NCBI RefSeq assembly: GCF_946221635.1
Contig: NZ_CAMIHB010000057.1
Span: 1-14,290 of the forward strand
Source of the DNA: an uncultured Rhodoferax sp.
GTDB lineage: Bacteria; Pseudomonadota; Gammaproteobacteria; Burkholderiales; Burkholderiaceae_C
DNA: 14,290 bases
Direction: 5' to 3'
Below the pieces are notes generated by a model that saw only the letters and a program-made list of their open reading frames with translations, did no database searches and had not been told where the DNA came from. A program made the position numbers and the translations under genes. Position 1 is the first letter of the stretch, and each line of letters starts with the position of its first letter. Positions 13,933-14,290 of the stretch are shown piece by piece.

Positions 13933-14290
13933 CTAAATGATCTTGGAGAAGCGGGCGCGGTTGCGGTCGGTCTGCAGGTACTTGTCAAACACCATGGCTA
14001 CCGCCCGCACAAAGAACCAGCCCTGCGCGGTGACCTGGATACCGCTCTCGTCCACCACCACCATGCCCTGCTCCTGCAAGGGCTGCAGCGCTTCCAGCTC
14101 CCGGGCAAAGTAATCCTGAAAATCCAACAGATATGCCAGGTTGATGGATTCAAACAGCACCTGCCCCTGGCACATCAGCGCCATGATGACCGCACGGCGC
14201 ACCAGATCATCGCGGCTGACGGCCAGGCCGCGCACGGTGGGGAAGCGCCCCTGGTCCAGGTAGTCGTAATACTCCTCCAGCGTCTTGGCG
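13933..14290 (-). CDS. hemN: Oxygen-independent coproporphyrinogen III oxidase HemN (C-terminal part, cut by window edge)
   Basis: HemN is a radical-SAM enzyme that converts coproporphyrinogen III to protoporphyrinogen IX in anaerobic haem synthesis. The frame is open from base 14289 to the stop at 13933, giving about 118 residues of the usual ~455. The radical-SAM cysteines lie outside the window. The visible C-terminal domain carries the family ending: TLEEYYDYLDQGRFP, then DDLVRRAVIMALMCQG, a short helical region (DFQDYFARELEALQPLQEQGMV), IQVTAQGWFFVRAVAMVFDKYL and FSKII. It heads a probable operon with the TauE/SafE-like gene. Confidence 0.93.
   Translation of the reverse strand, partial: AKTLEEYYDYLDQGRFPTVRGLAVSRDDLVRRAVIMALMCQGQVLFESINLAYLLDFQDYFARELEALQPLQEQGMVVVDESGIQVTAQGWFFVRAVAMVFDKYLQTDRNRARFSKII

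Overview
The window reads as high-GC chromosomal DNA from a beta-proteobacterium of the order Burkholderiales, most likely family Comamonadaceae. This is inferred from gene content, codon use and a Comamonadaceae-type intergenic repeat; no database search was possible.

Layout. (1) 1-1879: the N-terminal part of methylmalonyl-CoA mutase (scpA, minus strand, cut by the window edge) faces a GntR/FCD regulator, with a 16-bp perfect palindrome between them. (2) 1889-3477: a TetR regulator diverges from a short-chain dehydrogenase that has a clear ribosome binding site. (3) 3458-5464: a tight minus-strand operon of acyl-CoA thioesterase, AraC-type HTH protein, VOC/glyoxalase-fold protein and a small two-helix membrane protein. 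(4) 5625-7521: dusA (tRNA-dihydrouridine synthase A) is followed, probably with translational coupling, by an EamA/DMT transporter. (5) 7486-9904: a lower-GC insertion at the 5' end of dusA, described below. (6) 10040-12104: a LysR regulator diverges from a ureohydrolase very like guanidinobutyrase (GbuA). (7) 12118-13188: a GAF-GGDEF diguanylate cyclase. (8) 13240-14290: a TauE/SafE-family membrane protein downstream of the C-terminus of hemN.

The most interesting part is the insertion in dusA. An 11-bp identical core (TCCATCATGGG) at 7475-7485 and 9905-9915 lies in homologous copies of the start of dusA. The copy at 9874-9984 is the displaced, dead native 5' end. The working dusA takes its start codon, first ~13 codons and probably its promoter from the inserted DNA. 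dusA 5' ends are known targets of a family of tyrosine integrases, but this element is only about 2.4 kb and has no integrase. It carries one minus-strand operon: a DUF2806 protein, a short HEPN-like gene with a frameshift, and a protein with an HNH/treble-clef-like zinc motif. Copies of TGCAAC lie near both ends and may be integrase arm sites. It is either a decayed island or a minimal cargo element that was moved in trans. A defence role is possible but is inference only.

Most genes here are ordinary metabolism (propionyl-CoA/methylmalonyl-CoA, acyl-CoA, guanidino compounds, haem, tRNA modification) with adjacent regulators. I saw no rRNA, tRNA, CRISPR array or transposase.
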